From positions 1 to 31,205 of the forward strand of contig NZ_JBFIII010000027.1 of the NCBI RefSeq assembly GCF_041601295.1: DNA of 31,205 bases. Reading direction: 5' to 3'. The position numbers were made by a program, and so were the translations under genes. This document shows, piece by piece, positions 8,450 through 15,775 of the stretch (positions are counted from its first letter, which is position 1; each line of letters begins with the position of its first letter). Below the pieces are notes generated by a model. That model had not been told where the DNA came from. It saw only the letters and a list, made by a program, of their open reading frames with translations, and did no database searches. Source of the stretch: Immundisolibacter sp. (GTDB taxonomy: Bacteria > Pseudomonadota > Gammaproteobacteria > Immundisolibacterales > Immundisolibacteraceae).

Positions 8450-9885
8450 GCCAGTTCCCTGGGCGACAGCACCTGCGCCGGGTCCACCCGCAGGTGCTCG
8501 CCGACCAAACCGTGACCAAACATCGGGTCCCGGCCCGGCGCGCCAAGATCGGTCGCGGCGGCGGCCAGATCTGCAAGCGCCTGTCCACCGGCCTTTGGCT
8601 CCGGTTCGGCCAACTGCGCCGCGAGCAGTCCGGATACGAGCGGCGCAGCAAACGAGGTACCCCGCACAATCGTGTAGCCGCCGGCAGCGGCGGCCGCCAT
8701 GTCGGCACCCGGGGCGGCAAAATCAACCTGCGCGCCGCGGGCGGCTTCCGGCAACACGCGCCGCCTGGCATCCACCGCGGTCACGCCGATCACCCCGGGA
8801 TAAGCCGCGGGATACAGGGGCGGCGCAGCCGGGCCGTCATTGCCGACCGCCGCGACCACGGTATGCCCAAGCGCCTGCATGCGGGTCATCAACTGCTCAA
8901 GCAAGTGATTAGGTGGCCCTACCAGGCTGATGTTGATGACCGCGACGCGCTCGCCGGCCAGCCAGGCGAGGGCGTCGGCGATTCCATCGACGGCGCCGCC
9001 AGTGGCTTCATTGCAATAAACATCAGCGGCATACAAAGTCAGGCCGGGCGCAGCGCCCTTAAACCCGGCGCCGCGCCCGACCATGAGGGACGCGACCGCA
9101 GTGCCGTGGGAGCTTGCTATCTGCCGGCCCTCGCAACCCCAGGAGCGAACCTGCGCCTGTTGCAGGAGTGCGGAGGCGAGGTCGACACCACCATCGATCA
9201 AGCCGAGCCGGCCAGCGACCGCGGTGCCGGGCGCCGTGACGGCGGACGGGCCACTCCCCGGCGTGAAGCCGGTTGCCGCGGGCGCCGTTACGCCGGCTCG
9301 CATGCCGGCCAACTCACCACTCTCGATATAGATATGGTTAAAGTCGAATGCGCCCGCCGGATCAAGCGCACGCAGGCGTTCCAACGCGCGGCGGGTCGAA
9401 ACACCGGACGGTGGGCGCAAGGCCACGACGCTGATGCCCAGCCCGGCCAACGGACGCTCGCGCAGGATAACGAAACCCGCGCCGCGCGCAGCCGCCAGGA
9501 GTCCCGCGCCCGGCGAGACCGCAAGCACCTCGCCGCGAACGATAGGCTCGCCTGCCGAATCGGCCTCAATCCGGTCGCCATGGCGGCGCAACAGGTCACG
9601 GATTTTCAGTTTGCGCAAAGATGCCAGCGACGCCGGGTCGAGCGCCATCCCGGCGCGGCCCGCGGTCCGCTCCAGGCGCTGGTCAATCCCGATGGGCGGA
9701 TCGAGCGACGGCATCCTCGGACCGGGCAGCGACGGCAGACCAAGCTGGGCCAGAGCCGGCAAGCCGCTGCCGCCTACCAGCATTGCCAGCGCAACCACCA
9801 CCTGGCGCAGCCCGCGCCGACTGGACCGCCCCGACGAGGCAAGCGGCTGCTCCAGGCGCCTGTGGCTATCGAGTCTGTTTCCCAA
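8428..9885 (-). CDS. Secreted subtilisin-like (S8) serine protease
   Basis: A 485-residue exported protease. A signal peptide spans about residues 25-46 (RQVVVALAMLVGGSGLPALAQ). A propeptide-like region of about 150 residues follows, then a subtilase domain with Asp231 (LIDGG), His260 (SSHGT), oxyanion Asn349 (VGND) and Ser411 (GTSFAAP), all in the expected order. The start is uncertain: the frame opens at a TTG at 9885 just after an in-frame stop and has no strong ribosome site; an internal GTG or ATG near residue 29-35 would shorten the n-region. The gene is divergent from an ECF sigma/anti-sigma operon, and a promoter-like element resembling theirs lies upstream. Its target could be the anti-sigma factor or the Gly-rich secreted protein, but this is inference. 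Confidence 0.9.
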   Translation of the reverse strand: MGNRLDSHRRLEQPLASSGRSSRRGLRQVVVALAMLVGGSGLPALAQLGLPSLPGPRMPSLDPPIGIDQRLERTAGRAGMALDPASLASLRKLKIRDLLRRHGDRIEADSAGEPIVRGEVLAVSPGAGLLAAARGAGFVILRERPLAGLGISVVALRPPSGVSTRRALERLRALDPAGAFDFNHIYIESGELAGMRAGVTAPAATGFTPGSGPSAVTAPGTAVAGRLGLIDGGVDLASALLQQAQVRSWGCEGRQIASSHGTAVASLMVGRGAGFKGAAPGLTLYAADVYCNEATGGAVDGIADALAWLAGERVAVINISLVGPPNHLLEQLMTRMQALGHTVVAAVGNDGPAAPPLYPAAYPGVIGVTAVDARRRVLPEAARGAQVDFAAPGADMAAAAAGGYTIVRGTSFAAPLVSGLLAAQLAEPEPKAGGQALADLAAAATDLGAPGRDPMFGHGLVGEHLRVDPAQVLSPRELARLRRGR

Positions 9886-9952
9886 GATACCCCGTTATCG
9901 GCCACGCCGACGGCAGACCCGCGACGGCCGCCAAGAATGTTTCTACTATGCC

Positions 9953-9980
9953 AAAACGACCGGGCCGTGGAAGAAAATCC
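9953..9980 (-). promoter_or_regulatory. Weaker ECF-type promoter candidate for the protease
   Basis: On the minus strand, GGATTTTC (9973-9980) and GTCGTTTT (9953-9960) have the same spacing as the two stronger elements at 9969-9996 and 11328-11355, and share GGA, GCCCG and CGTT with the element at 11328. The -35 part is poor. Its -35 overlaps that of the divergent sigma promoter, so the two could be jointly bound. Confidence 0.35.
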
Positions 9981-9996
9981 CTTGCCGAATCGTTCT
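9969..9996 (+). promoter_or_regulatory. ECF-type promoter of the sigma/anti-sigma operon
   Basis: GGAAGAAA (9969-9976) and ATCGTTCT (9989-9996) match, base for base at both ends and with identical spacing, the element at 11328-11355 upstream of the Gly-rich gene. A GGAA-type -35 with a CGT-type -10 is the usual form of ECF sigma promoters, and autoregulation is common. The predicted start lies about 10-15 nt before the sigma ATG. Confidence 0.65.
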
Positions 9997-10016
9997 AACA
10001 GTATGAACAGTCACGC

Positions 10017-10523
10017 ATGAATCAATCCGCGGAGCCAATCGTTGAGGGCATTGTTGCGTTGTTGCCGCGGTTGCGGCGTTTCGCCCGCACCATCACCCGC
10101 AACCGCAGCGACGCCGACGATCTGGTACAGGTTGCGGTCGAGCGGGCGCTGCTGCGCGCGGCGCAGTGGCAACCCGGCTCGCGCCTGGACAGCTGGCTGT
10201 TCCGGATCATGAAAAACGCCTGGATCGACGAGGTAAGAACCCGGATACGGCGCGACCGGTTGTTCGCGCCGGAAGAAGCGGGCGAGCATGTTGGCGTGGC
10301 ACACACGCAGCGTCAGATTGACGCCATGGCGGTGCAACAGGCGATGCAACGATTGAACGAGGAGCAGCGCATGGTGGTTGGCCTGGTGCTGGTGGAGGGC
10401 CTGGCGTACAAGGAAGCCGCCGCGGTGCTGGAAATCCCGGTCGGCACCGTGACCAGCCGGCTTGCCCGGGCCCGGGAAACCCTGCAGGCAGTGCTCGTGG
10501 ACAGCGGCCAGGAGCCGGCATGA
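10017..10523 (+). CDS. ECF-family RNA polymerase sigma factor
   Basis: A 168-residue sigma-70-family factor with only regions 2 and 4. Region 2 covers about 10-80 (DADDLVQVAVERAL, WLFRIMKNAWIDEVR) and region 4 about 105-160, with a helix-turn-helix (YKEAAAVLEIPVGTVTSRLARARE). It directs RNA polymerase to a small set of stress or envelope promoters. It overlaps the anti-sigma gene by 4 bp (ATGA), so the two are co-expressed. The ATG at 10017 has no obvious Shine-Dalgarno; a 5-codon ATG reading frame (10003-10020) ends across it. A matching ECF promoter lies just upstream and points to autoregulation. Confidence 0.95.
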   Translation: MNQSAEPIVEGIVALLPRLRRFARTITRNRSDADDLVQVAVERALLRAAQWQPGSRLDSWLFRIMKNAWIDEVRTRIRRDRLFAPEEAGEHVGVAHTQRQIDAMAVQQAMQRLNEEQRMVVGLVLVEGLAYKEAAAVLEIPVGTVTSRLARARETLQAVLVDSGQEPA

Positions 10524-11284
10524 ACATCTCTGACGAAACCCTGATGGCCTATGTCGACGGTGAACTCGATGCCGCGGCATGCGCGGCGCTGGAAGCGGCG
10601 CTGGCCACCGATCCGGCGCTGAGCGCCCGCCTGGCACGCCAGCAGGCCCTGATCGGCCAGTTGCGCGCGGCCTTCGATGGCGTGTTGGACGAACCGCTGC
10701 CACCACACCTGCTGGCCACGGCACGAACCGCGGGGAATGCCGCAGCGGCGCAGCGGCCGCAACCGGCCGACGACCGGAAGCGTTCTGGCGGCGGCGGCGT
10801 GTCAAGCCAGTACGGGTCCTGGCCGCGGTGGGGTGCGCTTGCCGCCAGCCTGATCGTCGGCGTACTGGCCGGCTATATCGTCCCCAGGCAGTCCCCTGAC
10901 GGGCTGGTTACCGAGAACGGCCGACTGATTGCACGCGGTGCGCTGGCTAACGCCCTGTCAGAACAGCTGGCGAGCACGCCGCCAGACGAGACGGCACCGC
11001 TGCGCGTTGGCCTGAGTTTCCGAGGCAGATCGGGCGACTATTGCCGTACTTTCACCATCATCGGCGGCGGCGAGCAGCCACCCCATGCCGGCCTTGCCTG
11101 CAGGGAAGGTCCGGACTGGCGGGTGCGGATACTTGCCCCGGCGGAACCAACCGTCGATACCGATTACCGCATGGCCACCAGCACTTTGCCGGAGGCCGTG
11201 TTGCGGGCGGTCAACGACATCGCCGCCAGCCCGCTTGATGCCGCGACGGAGCGAGCAGCCCGCGACAACGGCTGGCACCCGTAG
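10520..11284 (+). CDS. Membrane-bound anti-sigma factor
   Basis: A 254-residue single-pass protein with a short cytoplasmic anti-sigma-like domain (DETLMAYVDGELD at 5-17), a Pro/Gly linker, one membrane helix at about 103-120 and a periplasmic domain of about 130 residues. It should hold the upstream sigma factor at the membrane until a signal releases it. The cytoplasmic part lacks the His-x3-Cys-x2-Cys zinc motif of ZAS anti-sigmas. The periplasmic part holds two Cys (GDYCRTF and LACREG) that could form a disulphide or sense oxidation. It is translationally coupled to the sigma gene by an ATGA overlap. Assignment rests on position, topology and the N-terminal motif. Confidence 0.88.
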   Translation: MNISDETLMAYVDGELDAAACAALEAALATDPALSARLARQQALIGQLRAAFDGVLDEPLPPHLLATARTAGNAAAAQRPQPADDRKRSGGGGVSSQYGSWPRWGALAASLIVGVLAGYIVPRQSPDGLVTENGRLIARGALANALSEQLASTPPDETAPLRVGLSFRGRSGDYCRTFTIIGGGEQPPHAGLACREGPDWRVRILAPAEPTVDTDYRMATSTLPEAVLRAVNDIAASPLDAATERAARDNGWHP

Positions 11285-11327
11285 CGCCCCATCAGCCGCC
11301 CCGCGAGAAAAGAAACACGCCAGCGAT

Positions 11328-11355
11328 GGAATAAACCGGATCGCCCGATCGTTCT
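11328..11355 (+). promoter_or_regulatory. ECF-type promoter of the Gly-rich secreted protein
   Basis: GGAATAAA (11328-11335) and ATCGTTCT (11348-11355) reproduce the element at 9969-9996 with identical spacing between the two boxes. Transcription should start near 11362, about 55 nt before the ATG. The element lies in the 132-bp gap after the anti-sigma gene, so this gene probably has its own promoter within the same regulon. Confidence 0.65.
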
Positions 11356-11416
11356 TTATCGATGACAGCTGCGGATGGGCCGCAGTCGATGTTGGTAACG
11401 ATCAAGGAGATCAAGC

Positions 11417-12022
11417 ATGAAAACCAGACATATTTTCGCTACCACGGTTCTTGGCAGCGCCCTCGCCCTGGCATCGCCGCTACATGCCGGCCCGCTGGGC
11501 GGTGTGGCCGGTGGCTTGGGCGGTGGGTTCGGAGGCGGCATCGGGGCCGGTGCCATGCCGCAAGTCGGCGCCGGCGGCAACGGCAATATCAGCGGTGGCA
11601 TCAACGCCGACGGTGGAATCCTGCGGTCCACCCGCCAGACCGCCTCCCAGACGGCCCATGGCGCTGCCGGGCGGACCCGTCAGACCATCGGTGGCCTGGA
11701 GGAAACGGCGCGATCACAAGCGGGGCAGGTACGCGATGCCGCCGGCGCGGCAGCGGGCGCAGCCGGGGGGGCGGTCGGCAGCATCGCCACCACCATGAGC
11801 GGTGGCATTGCAACCGGTACCAGCGTCACCGCGGGATCGGCTGAAGCGACCGGCAGCGGCGTCGGCAGCATCGGGGTCGGGACACAAGGAGCCGGCGCAT
11901 CAGCGACCTCGGGTGACGCAGCCCAGGCCAGCGGCGCGGTTTCTGGCAGCGGTAACGTCTCGCCGGGTGGTAGCGCTCAGGCAAGTGGCAACGCTTCGGC
12001 GGGAGCGGCCGTGCAGTTCTGA
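11417..12022 (+). CDS. Gly/Ala/Ser-rich secreted low-complexity protein
   Basis: A 201-residue protein with a clear signal peptide (cleavage likely after PLHA, residue 24). The mature chain is dominated by Gly, Ala, Ser and Thr: a Gly-rich head (GGVAGGLGGGFGGGIGAG), a short charged helical middle (about 70-110; RQTASQTAHGAAGRTRQTIGG) and a Ser/Gly/Ala tail to GNASAGAAVQF. It has no Cys and no recognisable domain. AAGGAG sits 7 nt before the ATG. The upstream ECF-type promoter ties it to the sigma/anti-sigma pair, so it is probably an exported structural, surface or protective product of that regulon and a possible protease substrate. No function is known to me. Confidence 0.85.
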   Translation: MKTRHIFATTVLGSALALASPLHAGPLGGVAGGLGGGFGGGIGAGAMPQVGAGGNGNISGGINADGGILRSTRQTASQTAHGAAGRTRQTIGGLEETARSQAGQVRDAAGAAAGAAGGAVGSIATTMSGGIATGTSVTAGSAEATGSGVGSIGVGTQGAGASATSGDAAQASGAVSGSGNVSPGGSAQASGNASAGAAVQF

Positions 12023-12076
12023 CCACCGCCGGCTTTCAGAAGGCGGCGGGAGCACAATGTCCCGTCGCCCTTCCTG

Positions 12077-12105
12077 GGGAACCGCTGATTTATTTAGCGG
12101 TTCCC
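12077..12105. terminator. Perfect 10-bp hairpin between convergent genes
   Basis: GGGAACCGCT (12077-12086) and AGCGGTTCCC (12096-12105) form a perfect 10-bp stem around the 9-nt AT-only-but-one loop GATTTATTT. It lies between the converging Gly-rich gene and the sulfotransferase gene and could end both transcripts. There is no T-run on either side, so an insertion-element remnant is an alternative. A weaker stem (CCGCC...GGCGG) lies just upstream, near 12025-12050. Confidence 0.5.
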
Positions 12106-12214
12106 GCAGTGCCGGACGGTGGCTTTGAGCCCTTGATAGGGTGAGCCACCAGAGAACCACGCTTTGCGGGTGACCGACGACACATCACCGACAGCCGCAC
12201 CGGCATCGCAGATA

Positions 12215-13144
12215 TCAAGCCGGCACCCCGGCGTCGACAATATCCCCGCCCTGCGCCAACCAGCCAGCGCACTCTGCGCCCAGTTCAGCCAGCACGCGCC
12301 GCTCATAAGCGTCACTTTGCTCGCTGGTCAGCAGCTCGCGCCAGCGTCCGACCTGGCCCCGGTGCAAAAACGACGACGCCCCGTCCCGCCACAACTGCCC
12401 GCCAGCGGGCACCGCGTAGTCGCCGTGGGCCCGCATGTATTCGAAGCCGCAATGCTCGACCGCGTTCGTCCACTGTGCCGGTTCAAGATGGATGCCCAGA
12501 AAATCGGCGATGCGCCGCATCTGGCCAGCGAGGTCGCGTTTGAGGTCGGCGTAGTGCAGGAACAGCAGGTTTGGCAGGTGACGAATTTCCCACCACGACC
12601 GAACGCTGGAGAAAAACGGCCAGAACGGCGCGCCGTCGTGCTCCAGCCACAGGCTGAACGCCTCGCTGGCGCTGTCGGCCGGCGGCGGCATGGGCGGCCC
12701 GACCCGGCCGGGGGTTTCGTTGAGCATCTGGTACCAGGGCGGCAAGGCGCTGGCGTGGTGGTTGTAGAGGCTGACCACCACGTCACGCCCATCCCGACCG
12801 ATGTAGATGTACTTGGCACGCGGCGAGTACACCAGCGCATCGACCGGCAGGTGCGTTTTGATAAAGCGGCGGTGCTGCTGCGCCGCCAGCATGGCGTGTT
12901 TGACCGCGGTTGGCGGCGCCCGCAGGTCCAACCATGGCGAGATGTCATGGATCGGCACGTCGGCGGCACCACCGAACACCAGTTGCCCCATGATCTGCTG
13001 GGTCCAGGTCGTACCGGCCTTGGCATAGGTGGCGATGACGATGTCGTTATCGCGAAACGCGAAGTCATTCCAGGCGGTGGAATCGAAATGATGGTTGTGC
13101 AGCTCGCGCGTCTTCAGCGGCCAGCCGTCGCGCCATTCGACCAT
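12215..13144 (-). CDS. PAPS-dependent sulfotransferase
   Basis: A 309-residue Sulfotransfer_1 enzyme that moves a sulfuryl group from PAPS to an alcohol or phenol. The 5'-phosphosulfate loop is YAKAGTTW (40-47). KTHLP (96-100) carries the His that is the catalytic base in cytosolic SULTs, and the 3'-phosphate motif is GRDGRDVVVSLYNH (116-129). No signal peptide is present, so it is cytoplasmic. GGAGGG lies 7 nt before the ATG. Overall it resembles eukaryotic soluble SULTs more than Golgi or Nod-type enzymes. The substrate is unknown. The permease gene ends 89 bp upstream on the same strand, so the two may be co-transcribed. A cysQ in this window would remove the PAP by-product. Confidence 0.93.
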   Translation of the reverse strand: MVEWRDGWPLKTRELHNHHFDSTAWNDFAFRDNDIVIATYAKAGTTWTQQIMGQLVFGGAADVPIHDISPWLDLRAPPTAVKHAMLAAQQHRRFIKTHLPVDALVYSPRAKYIYIGRDGRDVVVSLYNHHASALPPWYQMLNETPGRVGPPMPPPADSASEAFSLWLEHDGAPFWPFFSSVRSWWEIRHLPNLLFLHYADLKRDLAGQMRRIADFLGIHLEPAQWTNAVEHCGFEYMRAHGDYAVPAGGQLWRDGASSFLHRGQVGRWRELLTSEQSDAYERRVLAELGAECAGWLAQGGDIVDAGVPA

Positions 13145-13233
13145 GTTGGAACCCTCCCAGCGGATTGAAACGAATCAGGTACGTCCTGTGCGACCCCGTC
13201 CGGCGCGCCGCATATCGTCGATCAAGAAAGCAA

Positions 13234-15582
13234 TCATCGCACTGGCGGCTTGGAGTCGGCCGCTGCTTCGCCGACGCCGCCATTGACCTCGACCGGCTGA
13301 TCCGGGTCGGCCTCCAGCGCCACGTCCTGAGCGGCCAGCGTCAGAACGGTGACCGGCAAGGCCGCCAGGTGCTCGTCGATCTCGTCGCCATGACCATCGT
13401 AGAAGCGGCCGCCGTGAATGGAAAACGGCATGAACACCAGCGACGCATCGCGCGACAACGCGTATAGCGCATCCGGGCTGTCCTGTTCGGTTACCTCGAC
13501 TGTGGCATCAATCCGCACCTCGCGCAGTCGGCTTTCGATCGACTCGGCGAGCGCCTTGGCATCGCCGTCGGCCGGCGGTAGCGACACCACGCGCAAGCTG
13601 GCGCCATCCCAGTCGTCGCTGCGCAACATCAGGTGCCCCAGCAGGAGCATCAGATCGCCGGTCGCACCGGGCATCCACCAGATGTCGACCCGGCGCTCCT
13701 GCGGCGCCTGTTCGTTCAAGGCTGTCCATTCGTCATCGTTCGCGTCAAGCATCAGCAAGTTGCAGCCGAGCCGGAAGGCGGTGCGCAGATTGCCGCCGAA
13801 ACGCGCGGTCGAGAGCGTGCGCAGCAGGCTCGATTCCTTCATCCAGTTCACCACCGCGGTATTGACGCGCAACGGGCCGATGCCGGCGCTCTGCACGATG
13901 ATGCCGATTGCCTCGTCCAGGTTGCCGGTGCTCACCACCAGCGGCTGGGCATTACTGCCGGCGGCAGTGAGCTCCTGGCGCAGCGCCACTTCCGCAGCGG
14001 CCCGCTGCTCGACTGCCCGCGCGCCCTGCATTTCCAGCACGCGCACCACCGATACCAGGCCGGCCCCGCCCTCCACCCACTGGGCGAATCTCAACAGCCG
14101 TTCACGACGTTCCTGGTCGTCGGAGAACACCAGCAGTTGCGGCCGCCAGTCACGCGCCCGGGCCGGCTCGGCCTCCGCCGCCAGCAGGTGTTCCCTGACC
14201 CGATGCAAGTGAAAGGAACGCCGGCTGTCGGCCCAGCGCGCCGGCACCGCCCGCAAGCGCACGTACTGGTAGACGGCGAACACAATCGCCGCCGCGCCGA
14301 TGGCCGCCGTGACGTTCAGCGCCGCCATCACCGCCAGACAGCCGACCGCGCCGACCAGGCTGACGCGCTGGCTGAAGAAGCGAAAACTCGGCCGAAACGC
14401 CGGACTGGCCGCCTGCGCCTCGTACCAGGTGGCGTAATTGAGCAGGCCGTAGGACAGCAAAAACCACATCGACACCAGCGCAGCCACCGCGTTGAGGCTG
14501 CCAGCCAACACGACGGTCAGTGCAATGGCGCCTGCCAGCAGCACCGCCCGACGCGGGTTGGCGCTGGCACCACTGCCGACCGCGAACGGCCGCAGTAGCG
14601 GCAGTACCTCGTCACGCCCCATCGCCTGCAGGATGCGCGGCGCGCCCAGGAACGAAGCCAGCGCCGACGACAACGTGGCGGCGATCACGCCCGCATCGAA
14701 GGTCACCGGCCACTGCGACAGCCGGCGCATGGCAAAGCCATCCTGCGCCAGGTCGGCATTGGACGCCGCCCCTGCGAACAAAAATGCCGCCGCGAAATAC
14801 ACCAGCATCGACAAACCCACCGCCGCAAACGTGCCCAGCGGGATGGCGCGTGCCGGGTCGCGCAGGTCGCCCGACATGCTTACTCCCTGGGTGAAGCCGG
14901 TCACCGCCGGAAAGAACACGGCAAACACCATCCAGAACGGCGGCGCCGCCAGCGGCTGCGCAAGATTGGCGCGCAGAGCCTCGCCATGCCACACCGGCAT
15001 GGCACCCAGCGCAAAGGACACCAAGGCCATCACCAGCAAGGTCATCACCACATACTGGAAGCGGGTGGCCCAATCGGCCCCCGCCCAGGCCACCGCGAAC
15101 AGGCCGGCCACTGCCGCCGCGGCAATCCCGCGACTGGCCCACGGCCCGCTCAGACCAATGATGCTGGTCATCGCCTCGGCAAAGCCGATGCAATAAAAGC
15201 CGATCGCGACCGCCTGGGCCAGAAACAGCACCAGACCGATGGCGCCGCCAAAACCCAGGCCCAGCGTGCGCGAGATCAGGTAGTAATCGCCGCCGCCCTT
15301 GACGCGCAGATTGGTGGCAATAGCCGCCACCGACAGGCTGGTAACGATGGAGATCAGATGAGCGGCTGCCAGTATCAGCAGGGCCTCGACCAAGCCAACA
15401 CTGCCGACCACGTAGCCGAGCCGCAGGAACAGCACGATGCCCAGGATCGTGAGCAGGCTCGGCGTGAACACGCCGGCAAAAGCACCCAAACGCCCCTCTG
15501 GCAAGCGATCGGCCGCCTTGGAATCACTGATCAAGAAACGCTCCGTTCGCCGGTGGCCCGCGGATGCCGCTGGAGGCACCAC
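13234..15582 (-). CDS. SLC12-like APC-superfamily permease with C-terminal cytoplasmic domain
   Basis: A 782-residue membrane transporter. Residues about 30-480 contain some 12 hydrophobic helices beginning with GVFTPSLLTILGIVLFLRLGYVVG, a hallmark of the Na-K-Cl cotransporter (SLC12) branch of the APC superfamily, and include KGGGDYYLISRTLG and GVSMSGDLRDPARAIP. Residues about 480-782 form a soluble region with Rossmann-like blocks (WRPQLLVFSDDQERRE, NLLMLDANDDEWT), as in SLC12 tails. The start is a GTG at 15582 with GGGAGGG 9 nt upstream. Bacterial members may carry cations and chloride or amino acids; the substrate cannot be fixed here. Confidence 0.88.
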   Translation of the reverse strand: MVPPAASAGHRRTERFLISDSKAADRLPEGRLGAFAGVFTPSLLTILGIVLFLRLGYVVGSVGLVEALLILAAAHLISIVTSLSVAAIATNLRVKGGGDYYLISRTLGLGFGGAIGLVLFLAQAVAIGFYCIGFAEAMTSIIGLSGPWASRGIAAAAVAGLFAVAWAGADWATRFQYVVMTLLVMALVSFALGAMPVWHGEALRANLAQPLAAPPFWMVFAVFFPAVTGFTQGVSMSGDLRDPARAIPLGTFAAVGLSMLVYFAAAFLFAGAASNADLAQDGFAMRRLSQWPVTFDAGVIAATLSSALASFLGAPRILQAMGRDEVLPLLRPFAVGSGASANPRRAVLLAGAIALTVVLAGSLNAVAALVSMWFLLSYGLLNYATWYEAQAASPAFRPSFRFFSQRVSLVGAVGCLAVMAALNVTAAIGAAAIVFAVYQYVRLRAVPARWADSRRSFHLHRVREHLLAAEAEPARARDWRPQLLVFSDDQERRERLLRFAQWVEGGAGLVSVVRVLEMQGARAVEQRAAAEVALRQELTAAGSNAQPLVVSTGNLDEAIGIIVQSAGIGPLRVNTAVVNWMKESSLLRTLSTARFGGNLRTAFRLGCNLLMLDANDDEWTALNEQAPQERRVDIWWMPGATGDLMLLLGHLMLRSDDWDGASLRVVSLPPADGDAKALAESIESRLREVRIDATVEVTEQDSPDALYALSRDASLVFMPFSIHGGRFYDGHGDEIDEHLAALPVTVLTLAAQDVALEADPDQPVEVNGGVGEAAADSKPPVR

Positions 15583-15591
15583 AACCAGATG

Positions 15592-15598
15592 CCCTCCC
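15592..15598 (-). promoter_or_regulatory. Ribosome binding site fixing the permease GTG start
   Basis: GGGAGGG on the minus strand lies 9 nt before the GTG at 15582. It supports this non-ATG start. Confidence 0.6.
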
Positions 15599-15775
15599 TA
15601 CCCGCGGCCGCGGACCGGGTCCGCTTATTCTGCATGATAAAGAACGCTATCCCAGAGCCGCTTCCAGGCGGGTTTACTTCATGATCGCAGTGGCTACCCT
15701 GGCGCGGCGCTTGACGGGCGCCAAGGGCCGGAGTGAACTGCCACCTGCAGGCATATCCGACCACGGGGGGTGACC

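Noticed and set aside
8494..10020. Plus-strand 508-codon open frame opposite the protease gene
   Set aside because: It is antisense to a gene with a complete S8 catalytic triad and signal peptide. Its product is Arg/Gly-rich without any domain, as expected for a shadow frame in GC-rich DNA.
12094..12315. Short minus-strand frame as a transposase C-terminus
   Set aside because: Its end resembles nothing I can firmly assign, and most of it overlaps the 3' end of the sulfotransferase gene in another frame; kept only as a possibility in the findings.
15711..15739. TTGACG followed by TGAACT as a promoter for the DUF899 gene
   Set aside because: The -35 is good, but the -10 matches poorly (3 of 6), so I do not claim it.
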